A DNA stretch of 64,000 bases, taken from contig BOWX01000004.1 in assembly GCA_019650355.1 (NCBI GenBank), positions 1 to 64,000 of the forward strand. The letters are read 5' to 3'. The notes beneath the pieces are model-generated. The model did not search any database, was not told the DNA's origin, and saw nothing but the letters and a program-made list of their open reading frames with translations. The DNA comes from Fidelibacterota bacterium (GTDB lineage Bacteria; Fidelibacterota; Marinisomatia; Marinisomatales; Marinisomataceae). Positions 44,685 to 55,552 of the stretch are shown one piece after another. How positions within the stretch are numbered: the first letter of the stretch is position 1; every line of letters starts with the position of its first letter. The translations under genes and the position numbers were made by a program.

Positions 44685-46064
44685 ATGTCAATCAAATCAA
44701 AAGCCTTGATTAGAGCAGAAAAACTTCTTCCTGGAAACCAGGATTTTACATCTATTACTGATGATATTGCTGGTGTACCTGAACAGAAAAAAACACCAAT
44801 TCAATGGTGGTTATTATTTGGATTATCACTTTCGCTTTTATCTATTTTTGTTGGAAGCGTTGGATTTCTAATTTGGGAAGGTACTGGAATATGGGGTATT
44901 AATAATCCTGTTTTTTGGGGTTGGGCTATCATCAATTTTGTTTGGTGGGTTGGTATAGGTCATGCTGGTACATTGATATCCGCAATCTTACATTTATTCA
45001 GACAGAATTGGAGAAATGCAATTAATAGGTTTGCAGAAACCATGACCTTGTTTGCTGTTATTTGTGCACTAGTTTTTCCTGGAATTCACGTTGGTAGAAT
45101 ATGGGTTGCATATTGGTTCTTACCACTTCCAAACCAAATGGGAATGTGGCCTAACATGCGCAGTCCATTGATTTGGGACTTCTTTGCTGTCTTTACATAT
45201 TTTACTGTTTCTTTACTTTTCTGGTACACAGGCTTAATTCCTGATTTAGCAACATTAAGAGACAGAGCAAAAGGTTTGAAAAAGAAAGTTTACGGATTTT
45301 TTGCTCTTGGATGGAGAGGTGGAAATCGTCAATGGCAACATTATGAGCTTGCCTATTTAGTGCTTGCTGGTATTTCAACTCCTCTAGTTTTATCTGTACA
45401 CAGTGTTGTTAGCTCTGACTTTGCAACAAGTGTAATTCCTGGTTGGCACACAACAATTTTTCCACCTTATTTTGTAGCTGGAGCAATTTATTCTGGCTTT
45501 GGGATGGTTATGACCCTTTCAATCATTGCAAGAAAAGTCTATAACTTAGGACATATTATTACTGTTGAGCACTTAGATAAGATGGCTCAGATTATGTTAT
45601 TAACAGGCTGTATGGTTGGGTATGCCTATTCAATGGAGTTTTTTGTTGCTTGGTATAGTGGAAATCCATACGAATCCTTTGCATTTGTTAATAGAGCTTT
45701 AGGTCCATATTGGTGGGGTTATTGGGCAATGATATTTTGTAATGTTGTAGTACCTCAATTCTTTTGGTTTGAAAAATATAGAAGACACATTCCATTTTTA
45801 TTTATTACCTCTATTCTTGTGAATATTGGAATGTGGTTTGAAAGATTTGTTATTGTTGTTATCACACTTCATAGAGATTTTATGCCTGGAGCATGGGCAA
45901 TGTATAATCCAACAATGTGGGATGTTGCTATTTACTTGGGAACGTTTGGATTGTTTTTTACTGGATTTTTATTATTCCTAAGATTTTTACCAATGGTTTC
46001 AATTGCAGAAGCAAAATTAGTTTTACCTGAGTCGGATCCACATCATGGAGATAGTCATGAGTAA
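44685..46064 (+). CDS. actC: Alternative complex III subunit ActC, NrfD/PsrC-like quinol-binding membrane protein
   Basis: 459 residues, ten TM helices. Family features: [15 protein letters not shown]-like [13 protein letters not shown] (about 86-98), [17 protein letters not shown] (about 128), [21 protein letters not shown] (about 262) and [17 protein letters not shown] (about 383). It oxidises menaquinol on the membrane face. Starts directly after the actB stop. Intact. Confidence 0.95.
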   Translation: MSIKSKALIRAEKLLPGNQDFTSITDDIAGVPEQKKTPIQWWLLFGLSLSLLSIFVGSVGFLIWEGTGIWGINNPVFWGWAIINFVWWVGIGHAGTLISAILHLFRQNWRNAINRFAETMTLFAVICALVFPGIHVGRIWVAYWFLPLPNQMGMWPNMRSPLIWDFFAVFTYFTVSLLFWYTGLIPDLATLRDRAKGLKKKVYGFFALGWRGGNRQWQHYELAYLVLAGISTPLVLSVHSVVSSDFATSVIPGWHTTIFPPYFVAGAIYSGFGMVMTLSIIARKVYNLGHIITVEHLDKMAQIMLLTGCMVGYAYSMEFFVAWYSGNPYESFAFVNRALGPYWWGYWAMIFCNVVVPQFFWFEKYRRHIPFLFITSILVNIGMWFERFVIVVITLHRDFMPGAWAMYNPTMWDVAIYLGTFGLFFTGFLLFLRFLPMVSIAEAKLVLPESDPHHGDSHE

Positions 46065-46590
46065 ATATGGTGTAATAGCAAAGTTTGACAATCCTCAATC
46101 ATTGGTGCATGCTGCAGAAAAAGTAAGAGATGAAGGTTTTACTAAATTTGATTGTCATTCACCATTTCCAATTCATGGTATGGATGATGCCATGGGTTTA
46201 AAACGTTCAAAGCTTGGTTATGTTATTGGAGCAATGGGTTTAACTGGAGCATTATTTGGATTTGGGCTACAAACTTGGATTCATTCTATTGAATATCCAA
46301 TGAACATTAGTGGTAAGCCATATTTTGCATATCCTGCGTATGCTATTATTACTTTTGAGTTAATGGTTTTATTTAGTGCTTTTGGTGCAGTATTTGGAAT
46401 GATGTTCTTTAATCGTATTCCAAGATTCCATCACCCTGTTTTTTATTCTGAAAAATTTTCTGATGTCAGTAGTGATGCATTTTATGTAAGCATTGAAATT
46501 GATGATCCTAAGTATGATGAAAGTGGTGTAATCGATTTTTTAAAAAATATTGGTGGAACTGAAATAGAGGTATTGACAGATGAGAATTAA
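46057..46590 (+). CDS. actD: Alternative complex III subunit ActD (DUF3341)
   Basis: About 177 residues from ATG 46057 (GGAG 7 bases upstream; overlaps actC by 8 bases). Two TM helices ([22 protein letters not shown] and [24 protein letters not shown]) and a C-terminal ferredoxin-like fold ([19 protein letters not shown]). DUF3341 is a defining subunit of ACIII. Overlaps actE by 11 bases. Confidence 0.95.
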   Translation: MSKYGVIAKFDNPQSLVHAAEKVRDEGFTKFDCHSPFPIHGMDDAMGLKRSKLGYVIGAMGLTGALFGFGLQTWIHSIEYPMNISGKPYFAYPAYAIITFELMVLFSAFGAVFGMMFFNRIPRFHHPVFYSEKFSDVSSDAFYVSIEIDDPKYDESGVIDFLKNIGGTEIEVLTDEN

Positions 46591-47188
46591 TATTATTTTA
46601 TTTTGTTTACTATTTCTGACTGGATGTTTTAGAGGTTCAAAGTTTGAAAGCACTCCAATACATTTAAATCCAAATATGGATAATCAACAGAAATATCGTT
46701 CTTTGGAAGAAAGTAATTTTTTTACTGATGGATCAACCATGAGAAAGCCTATTGAAGGAACTGTAGCAAGAGGAATGATTGCTGATAATCATTCATTTAT
46801 TAGCGGTAAAAATGATGACGGCACATTTATAATTTCTAACCCACTTGAATTGTCTGCTGAAGTTCTTGATAGAGGACAGGAAAGGTATAACATTTATTGT
46901 AGTGTTTGTCACTCACAGGTTGGTAACGGAAAAGGTATTGTTACTCAATATGATTATCCAGTAATTCCAGCAAATTTACATGATCAACGTATCAGAGAGC
47001 AAGCTGATGGAGAAATGTATAATACTATTGTTTATGGTCTACGAAGTATGCCTGCTTACGGTTATCAGATAGATACTGAAGATGTTTGGTCGATCGTTCA
47101 TTATGTAAGAGCGCTTCAAAGAAGTCAAAATGCTACTTTTGAAGATTTGCCAGAAGAAGAGCAAAATAAATTAGGTGACAATTCATGA
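46580..47188 (+). CDS. actE: Alternative complex III subunit ActE, monoheme cytochrome c lipoprotein
   Basis: 202 residues. Signal peptide with lipobox LTGC (about 12-15). One heme site CSVCH (about 106-110) with a Met ligand candidate in RSMPAYGYQI. N-terminal MRKPIEGTVARGM is an ACIII signature. Passes electrons between ActA and the caa3 oxidase. Intact. Confidence 0.95.
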   Translation: MRINIILFCLLFLTGCFRGSKFESTPIHLNPNMDNQQKYRSLEESNFFTDGSTMRKPIEGTVARGMIADNHSFISGKNDDGTFIISNPLELSAEVLDRGQERYNIYCSVCHSQVGNGKGIVTQYDYPVIPANLHDQRIREQADGEMYNTIVYGLRSMPAYGYQIDTEDVWSIVHYVRALQRSQNATFEDLPEEEQNKLGDNS

Positions 47189-48390
47189 TGAATCTTGATC
47201 CAAAGACTTATTCTTATGTTTCAAAAAAATCAAATAATTTGATTCTAATTGCAGTTGGTTATATTGCAATACTTTTAACTTGGTTTTTTGGCTCATCAGA
47301 TAAGGTATTTTACTTCTCATACTTAACTTCATATTTTTATTGGCTGAGTATCATTTTAGGTGGAATGTTCTTTATTATGGTGCATTATGCTTTTTCAGCA
47401 ACTTGGAGTGTGTCTATAAGAAGAATCATGGAAAATACAATTATGTTAATACCGTTATTCACTCTACCATTTATTCCAATTATTTTTGGCATGGAAAAGT
47501 TATTTAAATGGCTTCCTAATCACTACTATTGGAAAACTCATGATTTTGAGGCTGACTATTTAATTCAACACAAATTAGCATATTTAAATGAAGACTCATT
47601 TATTTTTAGAGCATTCCTATATTTTGCTTTATGGAATATTATAGCACTATTTATATACTTTAATTCAATGAAGCATGATAAAAGCGGTGACATAAAAATT
47701 CTGGAGAGATTAAGATATTTTTGTATGAGTCCAATGGGCGTCTTCTTCTTTATTAGTCTAACATTTGCAGGATTGGATTGGCAAATGAGTCTTGATCCGC
47801 ACTGGTATTCAACTATGTATGGTGTTTACACATTTGCAGGAGCTTTCTTGGCATTCTTAGCTTTCTTAACATTTACATAATTAGATTACAAGATCAGGGA
47901 TATTTAAAAGATATAGTATCTATTGAACACTTTCATGATTTAGGAAAGTACTTATTTGCTTTTACAGTATTCTATTGCTATATAGCTGGCGCACAATTTT
48001 ATTTCATTTGGTACAGTAATATTCCAGAGGAAACCATATGGTATCTCCACAGATGGGTTGGCTCTTGGAAAGCTATAAGTGTATTATTAATTGTAGGTAA
48101 AATTTTTCATTCCATTTTTCATTTTAATTTTTAGAGGTTCGAAAAGAAATATTAGGTTATTACAAGTTATGACCATTTGGGTTTTATTTATGCATTATAT
48201 AGATATTAATTTTATCATAATGCCTACTGTACATAAACAAGATTTTTATTTTGGTATTTACGATTTGATTACAATGTTAAGTTTTGCATTAATTTTTATT
48301 GGGGGTTTTAAATACATAACCTCAAGATCAAATCTTGTACCATTAAATGACACAGAGCTTGTACATTCAATTAATCACAGGAATCATTAA
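47185..48390 (+). CDS. actF: Alternative complex III subunit ActF, membrane protein, frame-broken
   Basis: About 400 residues and ten TM helices when joined. Signatures: SYFYWLSIILGGMFFIMVHYAF, SVSIRRIMENTIMLIPLFTLPF, FAGLDWQMSLDPHWYSTMYGVY, then after correction near 47878 LHRWVGSWKAISVLLIVG and after another near 48135 LLQVMTIWVLFMHYIDINFIIMP. ActF is homologous to the first half of ActC's fold (NrfD-like). ATG overlaps the actE stop. Confidence 0.85.
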
Positions 48391-48392
48391 TC

Positions 48393-48692
48393 ATGGATCA
48401 TAATTCAGGGTACGAAAAAAAAGATATTCCAGTAAGACCAGTACTAATAGGAGGAGTTATATTTATTCTAACTGTTCTAGGTACCATTTACATGCTTTAT
48501 GAATACTATATTCGAGTTCTTGATAGCACTACTTATGAATTTAAGTTAAGTAAGCGTTCAACTAACTTAGAAGAGCTGAATAAATTTGAGCAAGAAAATC
48601 TCAATAGCTATAAAGCTAAAGATGGCGAAGAAAACAGTTACCAAATTCCTATTGAAAGATCAAAGGAAATCCTTCTGAATGAAAAGAAATAG
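48393..48692 (+). CDS. Small single-TM protein of the ACIII operon
   Basis: 99 residues with one TM helix (about 16-38) and a hydrophilic, charged C-terminal tail (KRSTNLEELNKFEQENLNSYKAKDG). It follows actF by two bases and overlaps the SCO gene by 14. Rhodothermus-type ACIII operons also carry one or two small extra membrane subunits (ActG/ActH); this could be that position. No sequence family is recognised. Confidence 0.55.
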   Translation: MDHNSGYEKKDIPVRPVLIGGVIFILTVLGTIYMLYEYYIRVLDSTTYEFKLSKRSTNLEELNKFEQENLNSYKAKDGEENSYQIPIERSKEILLNEKK

Positions 48693-49503
48693 TATTTTTC
48701 TTTCTATTTTTCTTTTACTCACAAATCTTGCGCATGCCCAAACTCTAAAAAAAGAATTTCCAAGCGAACAGCAAATAGATGTTATTGAAAATTTGGGCGA
48801 TTTTATTCCGCTTGATACTGTTTTTATCGATGAGAGCGGTAGTGAGGTAGAGCTATCAACTTTTTTTAATAAGGAGATCCCAACAGTCTTAACATTAAAT
48901 TATTTTGAATGCCCAATGTTATGTACTCTTGTTCTTAATGGTCTTGCTGAATCATTAAAAAATTTAACTTTGAATGCTGGAGATGAATTTCAGGTTATAA
49001 CTATTGATATTAATCCAAATGAAAAAACTTTATTCGCAAATCAAAAAAAGAAAAATTACATCAAGGGATTTGGGTTAGAAAATATTAAAGATGACTGGCA
49101 TTTTCTTACTGGAACAGAAGAAAATATAAAAAAAGTTGCAGATAGCATTGGTTATATATATTATTATGATGCGCAGAGAGATGAATATATGCATCCAGCT
49201 GCCATAACATTACTAAGTTCTGAAGGAAAAATTTCCCGATATCTATATGGAATTGAATATCCAGTTAAGGATTTAAAATTGGGAATTTTAGAAGCATCAG
49301 AGGGGAAAATTGGTAGTACTTTAGATAAGATTATTTTGTATTGTTATCATTATGATCCATACAAAAATACTTATACAATTTTTGCTACCAATATTATGCG
49401 TTTAGGAGGTATATTTACTATCCTTTTTCTATGCATTATGCTAGTAAGTTATTGGAAAAAAGATAAAAACTTATTTGATAAGGACAGTTTGAATGTTAGA
49501 TAG
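48679..49503 (+). CDS. SCO1/SenC copper chaperone with C-terminal TM helix
   Basis: 274 residues. Signal peptide (ends AHAQ), thioredoxin fold, Cu-binding Cys pair in YFECPMLCTLVLNG (CPMLC), Cu-binding His in MHPAAITLLSSEGK. A C-terminal TM helix (GGIFTILFLCIMLVSYW) anchors it to the inner membrane. It delivers copper to CuA of the oxidase subunit II encoded next, with which it overlaps by 11 bases. Confidence 0.9.
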   Translation: MKRNSIFLSIFLLLTNLAHAQTLKKEFPSEQQIDVIENLGDFIPLDTVFIDESGSEVELSTFFNKEIPTVLTLNYFECPMLCTLVLNGLAESLKNLTLNAGDEFQVITIDINPNEKTLFANQKKKNYIKGFGLENIKDDWHFLTGTEENIKKVADSIGYIYYYDAQRDEYMHPAAITLLSSEGKISRYLYGIEYPVKDLKLGILEASEGKIGSTLDKIILYCYHYDPYKNTYTIFATNIMRLGGIFTILFLCIMLVSYWKKDKNLFDKDSLNVR

Positions 49504-50466
49504 ATTGACAGAGTATTTCTTTCCCAAGCAAGTATCAACTTTTGCAGTGATATTGATAACCTATATTTTTCATTTTTATTCATCAGTAGCACTCTTCTTA
49601 ATAGTTGTTTTTGGTATGGTTTATTTATCAATTAAATATCGTCATCGTAAAGGCGAAGAACTGAAGTTGACGAGCAGCAAAGATCATAGTAACCTACTTG
49701 AGTCTATGTTCTTTATTATACCTTTAATTTTAGTATCCATTACTTTTGTTTGGGGTATACGTTCTTATCTAAAAATGGTAATCGTTCCAGATGATGCTAT
49801 TGAGATTAAAGTTACTGGACAAAGCTGGTTTTGGACTTTTGATTATCCAGATGGAGGTACAACCCTTAATGAGTTAGTTGTTCCATCAAATAAGCCAGTT
49901 AAGTTAGTTTTATCATCTAAAGATGTTTCTACACAGCTTCTTCATTCCTGTTATGAGAAGTAAAATGGATTGCTTACCAAACCGATATAATGTAATGTGG
50001 TTTGATGCAACTAAGGAAGGAGTTTACGATATATTTTGTACTGAATATTGTGGAACTGGACACTCTCAAATGGGAGCAAAAGTTATAGTTATGCAGCCCA
50101 GCACAATATGAAGAATGGGCAAGTGAACTTGGTTCTGAAGATGACGATCTTCCATTAGACGAGTTAGGTGCAAAGCTTTATACAAAGAAAGCATGTAATA
50201 CTTGTCACACTCTTGATGGCTCTGCTTTAGTTGGACCTTCTTACCTGCAAACCAGTCAAATGTGGGGACAGGAAAGAGTTTTTGATGATGGAACTTCCAC
50301 AGTCATAGATGACAATTATATCAGAAGTTCTATACTAGAACCAATGACACAAATTGTAGCTGGCTATCAAGGAGTTATGCCAACCTATCAAGGATTATTA
50401 AGTGATAGAGAACTTGATGCATTGATCGCCTTTTTGAAAACATTGAACGAGGATTCTCAAATTTAA
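49493..50466 (+). CDS. coxB: caa3-type cytochrome c oxidase subunit II fused to cytochrome c, frame-broken
   Basis: About 325 residues. Two N-terminal TM helices, the TGQSWFWTFDYPDGG strand, DVSHSFFIPVMRSKMDCLP (after removing one A near 49932), the CuA site CTEYCGTGHSQMGAK, and a C-terminal fused cytochrome c (CNTCH, GLVGPSY-like ALVGPSYLQT, MPTYQGLLSD with Met ligand). A second correction is needed near 50100. The fusion makes this a caa3 oxidase. Takes electrons from ACIII. Confidence 0.9.
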
Positions 50467-50486
50467 TTGTAAATTAAGAGGAATTT

Positions 50487-52110
50487 ATGAGTGAAAATAC
50501 AAAGCAGAATTATTTAAACCATCCAAAAGGAATAATGTCCTGGTTGCTTACATTGGATCATAAGCGAATTGGTTTAATGTACTTATTTAGTGGAATCTTA
50601 TTTTTCTTTTTAGGAGGATTGCTTGCTCTGGTAATGAGATTTGAGCTTGCAGCTCCTGGAAACGATATAATTTCAAATGAAGTTTATAACAATGCTTATA
50701 CTTTGCATGGAGCAATAATGATATTTCTATTTATTATTCCCGCAATTCCTGGAGCATTAGGAAATATTTTACTTCCACTTATGGTTGGGGCAAAAGACGT
50801 TGCTTTTCCTAGATTAAATTTAGCCAGTTTTTATATTTATTCTTTTGGGGCATTGTTTGCAATGTATACAATTATTAATGGCGGTGTTGATACTGGTTGG
50901 ACTTTTTACACACCATATTCTACTCAAAGTACATCAAATGTAGTTCCAATGACTTTAGGAATCTTTATTATAGGATTCTCATCTATTTTAACTGGTTTAA
51001 ATTTTATTGCCACTGTTCACAAAATGAGAATACCTGGCCTTACTTGGTATAAGTTGCCTCTGTTTGTTTGGGCTTTATATGGAACATCCTTAGTACAAAT
51101 TACTGCTACACCTGTTCTAGCAATTACCATGGTTTTGTTAATGCTTGAAAGATTTTTAGGTATTGGTATTTTTGATCCTGCTTTAGGTGGTGATCCAGTT
51201 TTATACCAACATTTCTTTTGGTTTTATTCTCATCCAGCAGTTTACATTATGATTCTTCCTGCTTTTGGTATTATAAGTGAAATCATTCCAGTGCATTCAA
51301 GAAAGAAAATTTGGGGATATAAATTTATTGCTTATTCAACTCTTATCAATTGCGTTTATTGGATTTTTAGTTTGGGGTCATCATATGTTTACTTCAGGAC
51401 AATCTGTCTTTTCACAGATTGTTTTTTCTTTTATTACATATTTTGTTGGAATTCCAACTGGTGTAAAAATCTTTAGTTGGATTTTGACAATGTATAAAGG
51501 ACAGGTTTCCTTTACTCCTCCAATGTTTTATGCATTAGCATTCTTATTCTTGTTTACAATCGGTGGATTAACTGGAATATTTTTAGGAGCAGTTGCATTA
51601 GATATTCATTTACATGACACTTATTTTGTTGTTGCTCACTTCCATTATGTAATGCAGGGTGGAACCATTGTAGCCTTCTTAGGAGGACTACATCATTGGT
51701 GGCCAAAATCTTTTGGAGTAATGTATAATCAAACTATAGCAAATATTGCTGCTTTAGGTGTGTTTATAGGATTTAATGGAACATTTTTTCCACAATTCTT
51801 ACTTGGTTTAAGAGGAATGCCTAGAAGATATGCAACTTATGATGAGCAGTTTGTTGAATTGCATAGTTATTCAACATTTTGGTCAGGCATACTTGGTATT
51901 TCAATTTTTATAGCTGTAATGAATTTATTTTGGTCATTTATTAAAAAGAATAAAGTTGATCCAGGTTCAAATCCATGGGGAGGTATGACACTAGAATGGA
52001 CACATACTTCATCACCACCTCATCCTCATAATTTTGAAGAAGAGCCGGTATTGCAGCATGGTCCATATGATTATGATAAGGTCATTGTTGAGAAAACATA
52101 TAAGAAATAA
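50487..52110 (+). CDS. coxA: Cytochrome c oxidase subunit I (A2-type), frame-broken
   Basis: About 541 residues, 12 TM helices. Heme a His in [10 protein letters not shown] and [16 protein letters not shown] (low-spin and high-spin hemes). The CuB motif is [15 protein letters not shown] (His and the cross-linked Tyr); the YSHPxV form without the Glu of HPEV marks an A2-type oxidase as in Rhodothermus. WGHHMFTSG supplies the other two CuB His residues. One indel near 51350 splits the frame in a conserved spot; likely consensus error. Confidence 0.9.
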
Positions 52111-52769
52111 TGGGACATCATAATCCAGATTCACCAAGCCATTTAAAGCATTATTTTCATGATGTAAATCAGCAGTATGAGACATCTAAATTTGCCATGT
52201 GGGCATTTATTTTAACAGAGGTTTTGACATTCGCAGGACTTTTTGTTGCATACATAGTTTATAGATCTTGGTACCCAGATATGTTCGTTGATGCACATAA
52301 ATTATTAGATGTTAATAAGGGACTTATGAATACAATTGTGTTAATCACAAGTTCTCTTACTATGGCTTTAGCAATATGGGCTATTCAAAAAAATAATAAA
52401 AAGCTTTCGGTATTAATGTTAGTAGCAACTTTTATTTTTGCACTGGTTTTTTTAGGCATTAAATACTTAGAATATTCTCATAAGTTTGAAGTAGGACAGT
52501 TGCCTGGAGAATTTTATTCTTATATGGGTCCTGATGCGGCGCATTTGAACAACCCTCACATCTTCTTCAGCATTTATTTCATTATGACTGGTTTGCATGG
52601 TTTGCACGTAGCAATTGGAATGGGTTTGATTGCATGGTTAATCTACAGTACTCAGAAAGGAAATTTGACCTCAGAATACTATACGCCAATGGAAATGATC
52701 GGAATATTTTGGCATTTAGTCGATTTAATTTGGATTTACTTATTCCCACTTTTTTATTTGATTGGATAA
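52110..52769 (+). CDS. coxC: Cytochrome c oxidase subunit III
   Basis: 219 residues, seven TM helices. KFAMWAFILTEVLTFAGLFVAYIVYR (about 28), ITSSLTMALAIWAIQ, FFSIYFIMTGLHGLHVAIGMG (HGLHV motif) and FWHLVDLIWIYLFPLFYL are typical. Starts in the stop of coxA (TAATG). Intact. Confidence 0.95.
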   Translation: MGHHNPDSPSHLKHYFHDVNQQYETSKFAMWAFILTEVLTFAGLFVAYIVYRSWYPDMFVDAHKLLDVNKGLMNTIVLITSSLTMALAIWAIQKNNKKLSVLMLVATFIFALVFLGIKYLEYSHKFEVGQLPGEFYSYMGPDAAHLNNPHIFFSIYFIMTGLHGLHVAIGMGLIAWLIYSTQKGNLTSEYYTPMEMIGIFWHLVDLIWIYLFPLFYLIG

Positions 52770-52775
52770 CAAGAC

Positions 52776-53195
52776 ATGTCAGAACATCATATAACACCAC
52801 TAAGAACTTACTTAATTATAGCTGCTTCATTATTGTTTTTATCTGGAGTAACTGTTTGGGTTTCTTATATTGATTTAGGGTCATTCAATATAGTTCTTGC
52901 TATGTTTGTTGCAACTGTTAAAGCTAGTCTAGTAGCTTTCTTTTTTATGCACCTTTTATGGGACGATAAAAAAAATCTTACCATGTTTTTAATGTCCTTA
53001 ATGTTTTTTGGAATCTTTGTTACTATCACCATGTTAGATACTGAATTCAGAGGTGACCTTGGCTTAAATCCAGAAACAAAAGATCCAATAAATAAAAGAG
53101 CAGCATTTTATGATACTTTACCTCTGACAGATACACACGGCCACCCAGTCGATGAACATTCTGATAAACATCACGAGGATAAGGATCATCACTAA
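52776..53195 (+). CDS. coxD: Cytochrome c oxidase subunit IV (caa3 type)
   Basis: 139 residues, three TM helices. The family motif is VATVKASLVAFFFMHLLWDDK (about 40-60). The C-terminal tail is rich in His, Asp and Lys (THGHPVDEHSDKHHEDKDHH), a potential metal-binding end. Follows coxC by 6 bases. Intact. Confidence 0.9.
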   Translation: MSEHHITPLRTYLIIAASLLFLSGVTVWVSYIDLGSFNIVLAMFVATVKASLVAFFFMHLLWDDKKNLTMFLMSLMFFGIFVTITMLDTEFRGDLGLNPETKDPINKRAAFYDTLPLTDTHGHPVDEHSDKHHEDKDHH

Positions 53196-54119
53196 ATGGC
53201 AAATAAGCTTTTTTTTAGATCTGCACTTATTTCAACTATCCTATCTTACCTTTTAATTTTTGTTGGAGGACTTGTTCGTGTATCTGGTTCTGGTCTAGGC
53301 TGTCCAGATTGGCCTAAGTGTTTTGGAAGATGGGTTCCTCCAACTAGTATAGAGCAAATTCCTGCACATATCGATCCTACCGCTTTTAATATCGTACTTG
53401 CATGGATTGAATATGGTAATCGAATGTTGGGAGTTATTGTTGGCTTTTCGATTATTATAATGACATTTATTGCAGTACTATATTTTAGAAACAATTCTAA
53501 AATTTTATATTCTGCTTTATTATCATTATTTCTTGTAGGTGCAAATGGAGGACTTGGTGCAATTGTAGTATCGTCAGTATTAAATCCTTTCATAGTGAGT
53601 TTACATATGATATTGGCTTTATTTTTGGTTTCAGTATTAAGTTATGGAACTATTGAGTCATACAAGCTTCTTAATCCCATTAAGCTTTCGAATATTGTAT
53701 TATCAAAGAAGATATCTATTTCATTAATTGCACTATGGGGTCTTATTGTTGTTGAGATTCTACTTGGAACAGGAATTAGGACTAATATTGAATTAATTGC
53801 TATTGATAATCCACTTTTTTCAAAAGGAGAACTCTTAAATGCTTTAAATTCTTACAAGTATTTACATTCAATACTAGGATTCTCACTTTTATTTTTGAGT
53901 ATGTATTTATGCTATTTATTTAAAAATGATTTTTTAGGTCTTTCAAAGCAGCTAGTATATTTCATTTTTGGTATGATATTATTTCAAATTTTTTTAGGAG
54001 AATTAATGATTTTTTTTGAGCTTCCACAACTCACTAGACTTTTTCACACGTGGGGTTCATCTTGGCTTGTAGGAATAATAATTATATTGTATAATACTCT
54101 GCAATATGAGCAGTCTTAA
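53196..54119 (+). CDS. ctaA: Heme A synthase
   Basis: Oxidises the heme O methyl to the formyl of heme A. 307 residues, eight TM helices. Type signature RVSGSGLGCPDWPKCFGRWVPP (about 28-49; Cys pair in GCPDWPKC) and YGNRMLGVIVGFSI; second half HSILGFSLLFLS, FHTWGSSWLVG with the heme-binding His pattern. Starts directly after coxD. Ends with a 14-base overlap with the second SCO gene. Confidence 0.95.
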   Translation: MANKLFFRSALISTILSYLLIFVGGLVRVSGSGLGCPDWPKCFGRWVPPTSIEQIPAHIDPTAFNIVLAWIEYGNRMLGVIVGFSIIIMTFIAVLYFRNNSKILYSALLSLFLVGANGGLGAIVVSSVLNPFIVSLHMILALFLVSVLSYGTIESYKLLNPIKLSNIVLSKKISISLIALWGLIVVEILLGTGIRTNIELIAIDNPLFSKGELLNALNSYKYLHSILGFSLLFLSMYLCYLFKNDFLGLSKQLVYFIFGMILFQIFLGELMIFFELPQLTRLFHTWGSSWLVGIIIILYNTLQYEQS

Positions 54120-54699
54120 TAAAAAACTTGTTTTAGCATTCTTATTTATATTTATGCTTGGATCTTTTGGTTTCTTTGTCATAGATAAAGCCACCAAATC
54201 CAGAATTGATAATATTGGTATCATTGGACAGGTTCCATCATTTTCATTAACAAATTTTGACGGCTCTGTCATAACTGAAAAGCAGTTAGATAATAAAATA
54301 TCTATCGTAAGTTTCATTTTTACTCAATGTGAAGGCGCATGTCCTATAATGTCTGAAAACATGTCTATACTTCAGGAAAGATTTGCTTCCTCAAATGATA
54401 TTCAGTTCCTATCCATTACAACAGATCCAGATTATGATACATTAGAAGTGCTTGATGAGTATTCCTCCAATTATAGTAATAAAAATAATTGGTATTTCTT
54501 AAGAGGTAACATAATAGATGTAATTGAACTATCTGAAAAAGGATTTTTCCTGTCAGCAGCTTTATTACCTGCTGGACACTCAACACGATTAGTATTAGTT
54601 GATAAGCAATTAAATATTAGAAAATATTACGAAGGTACAATTGAATCTAATATATTTGAATTACAAAGCGATATCGTAACCTTGCTTAATCAAGGATAG
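54106..54699 (+). CDS. SCO1/SenC copper chaperone, second copy
   Basis: 197 residues. N-terminal TM anchor (LVLAFLFIFMLGSFGFFVI), then a thioredoxin fold with FTQCEGACPIMSENMS (CxxxC copper site) and Cu-binding His in PAGHSTRLVLVDK. Differs from the copy at 48.7 kb in topology (N-terminal instead of C-terminal anchor), so the two may act in different steps or on different subunits. Confidence 0.9.
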   Translation: MSSLNKKLVLAFLFIFMLGSFGFFVIDKATKSRIDNIGIIGQVPSFSLTNFDGSVITEKQLDNKISIVSFIFTQCEGACPIMSENMSILQERFASSNDIQFLSITTDPDYDTLEVLDEYSSNYSNKNNWYFLRGNIIDVIELSEKGFFLSAALLPAGHSTRLVLVDKQLNIRKYYEGTIESNIFELQSDIVTLLNQG

Positions 54700-54700
54700 T

Positions 54701-55552
54701 ATGTTTAAGAATCTTATTGAGCTTACCAAAGTAAGAATTGGTTTTCTAGTACTCACAACAACAATAATAGGTTTTTATCTTGGCTCTCAAGGTAAAATTG
54801 ATAATATGTTGCTTTTATTTACAGTTATAGGAACATTATTTTCTTCAACAGGATCTTCTGTTATGAATAATGTAATAGAATCTGAATCAGACAAGCTGAT
54901 GAAAAGAACAAAAAATAGAGTACTTCCAACAGAAAAAATATCATTGAATTTTGCAAAATTATTAGGCATTACTTTTATTATTGTAGGCTTATCAATTCTT
55001 TATTTTAAAGTAAATATTTTGACATGCATTCTATCTTTTTCAACAATTATTTTATATTTATTCTTTTACACTCCTTTAAAAAGAAAATCTTGGCTAAATA
55101 CATCAGTTGGAGCGATACCTGGTGCAATACCACCGCTTGGAGGGTGGACTGCTGCAACAAATTCTATTGAGTGGGGTGGAATAGCAGTTTTTTTAATTTT
55201 ATTTTTTTGGCAACATCCACATTTTTATTCAATTGCTTATATGTATAAAGAAGATTATAAAAATGCAGGACTACAAATGTTACCTGTGATTAATAATGGT
55301 ATTAAAAGAACAGTACTTCATATTTTCTTACATGCACTGGTTTTAATTCCAATTTCCACATTACCATTTTTTTTAGGAGTTTCAGGAAGAGTATATTTTG
55401 TTGGCGCATATATTCTTAGTAACATTTACATGCTTTTATGTTTGCCTTTTATACTTGAGCAGAATAAGGAAAATGCTCGATTAATTTTCAAGACTTCTAT
55501 CTACTATTTTCCACTACTTCTATTTCTTATTGTTGCAGATCTAAGAGTCTAG
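54701..55552 (+). CDS. ctaB: Protoheme IX farnesyltransferase (heme O synthase)
   Basis: UbiA-family prenyltransferase. 283 residues, nine TM helices. First Asp-rich motif NNVIESESDKLMKRTKNRVLP (about 52-72; NxxxExxxDxxMxRT), conserved YTPLKRKSWLNTSVGAIPGAIPPLGGW, and WQHPHFYSIAYMYKEDYKNAG. Last gene of the respiratory operon. Overlaps the convergent rpiB by 12 bases. Confidence 0.95.
   Translation: MFKNLIELTKVRIGFLVLTTTIIGFYLGSQGKIDNMLLLFTVIGTLFSSTGSSVMNNVIESESDKLMKRTKNRVLPTEKISLNFAKLLGITFIIVGLSILYFKVNILTCILSFSTIILYLFFYTPLKRKSWLNTSVGAIPGAIPPLGGWTAATNSIEWGGIAVFLILFFWQHPHFYSIAYMYKEDYKNAGLQMLPVINNGIKRTVLHIFLHALVLIPISTLPFFLGVSGRVYFVGAYILSNIYMLLCLPFILEQNKENARLIFKTSIYYFPLLLFLIVADLRV

Noticed and set aside
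54057-54317. Minus-strand frame opposite the second SCO gene
   Set aside because: Shadow frame without ribosome-binding site, inside a continuous plus-strand operon.
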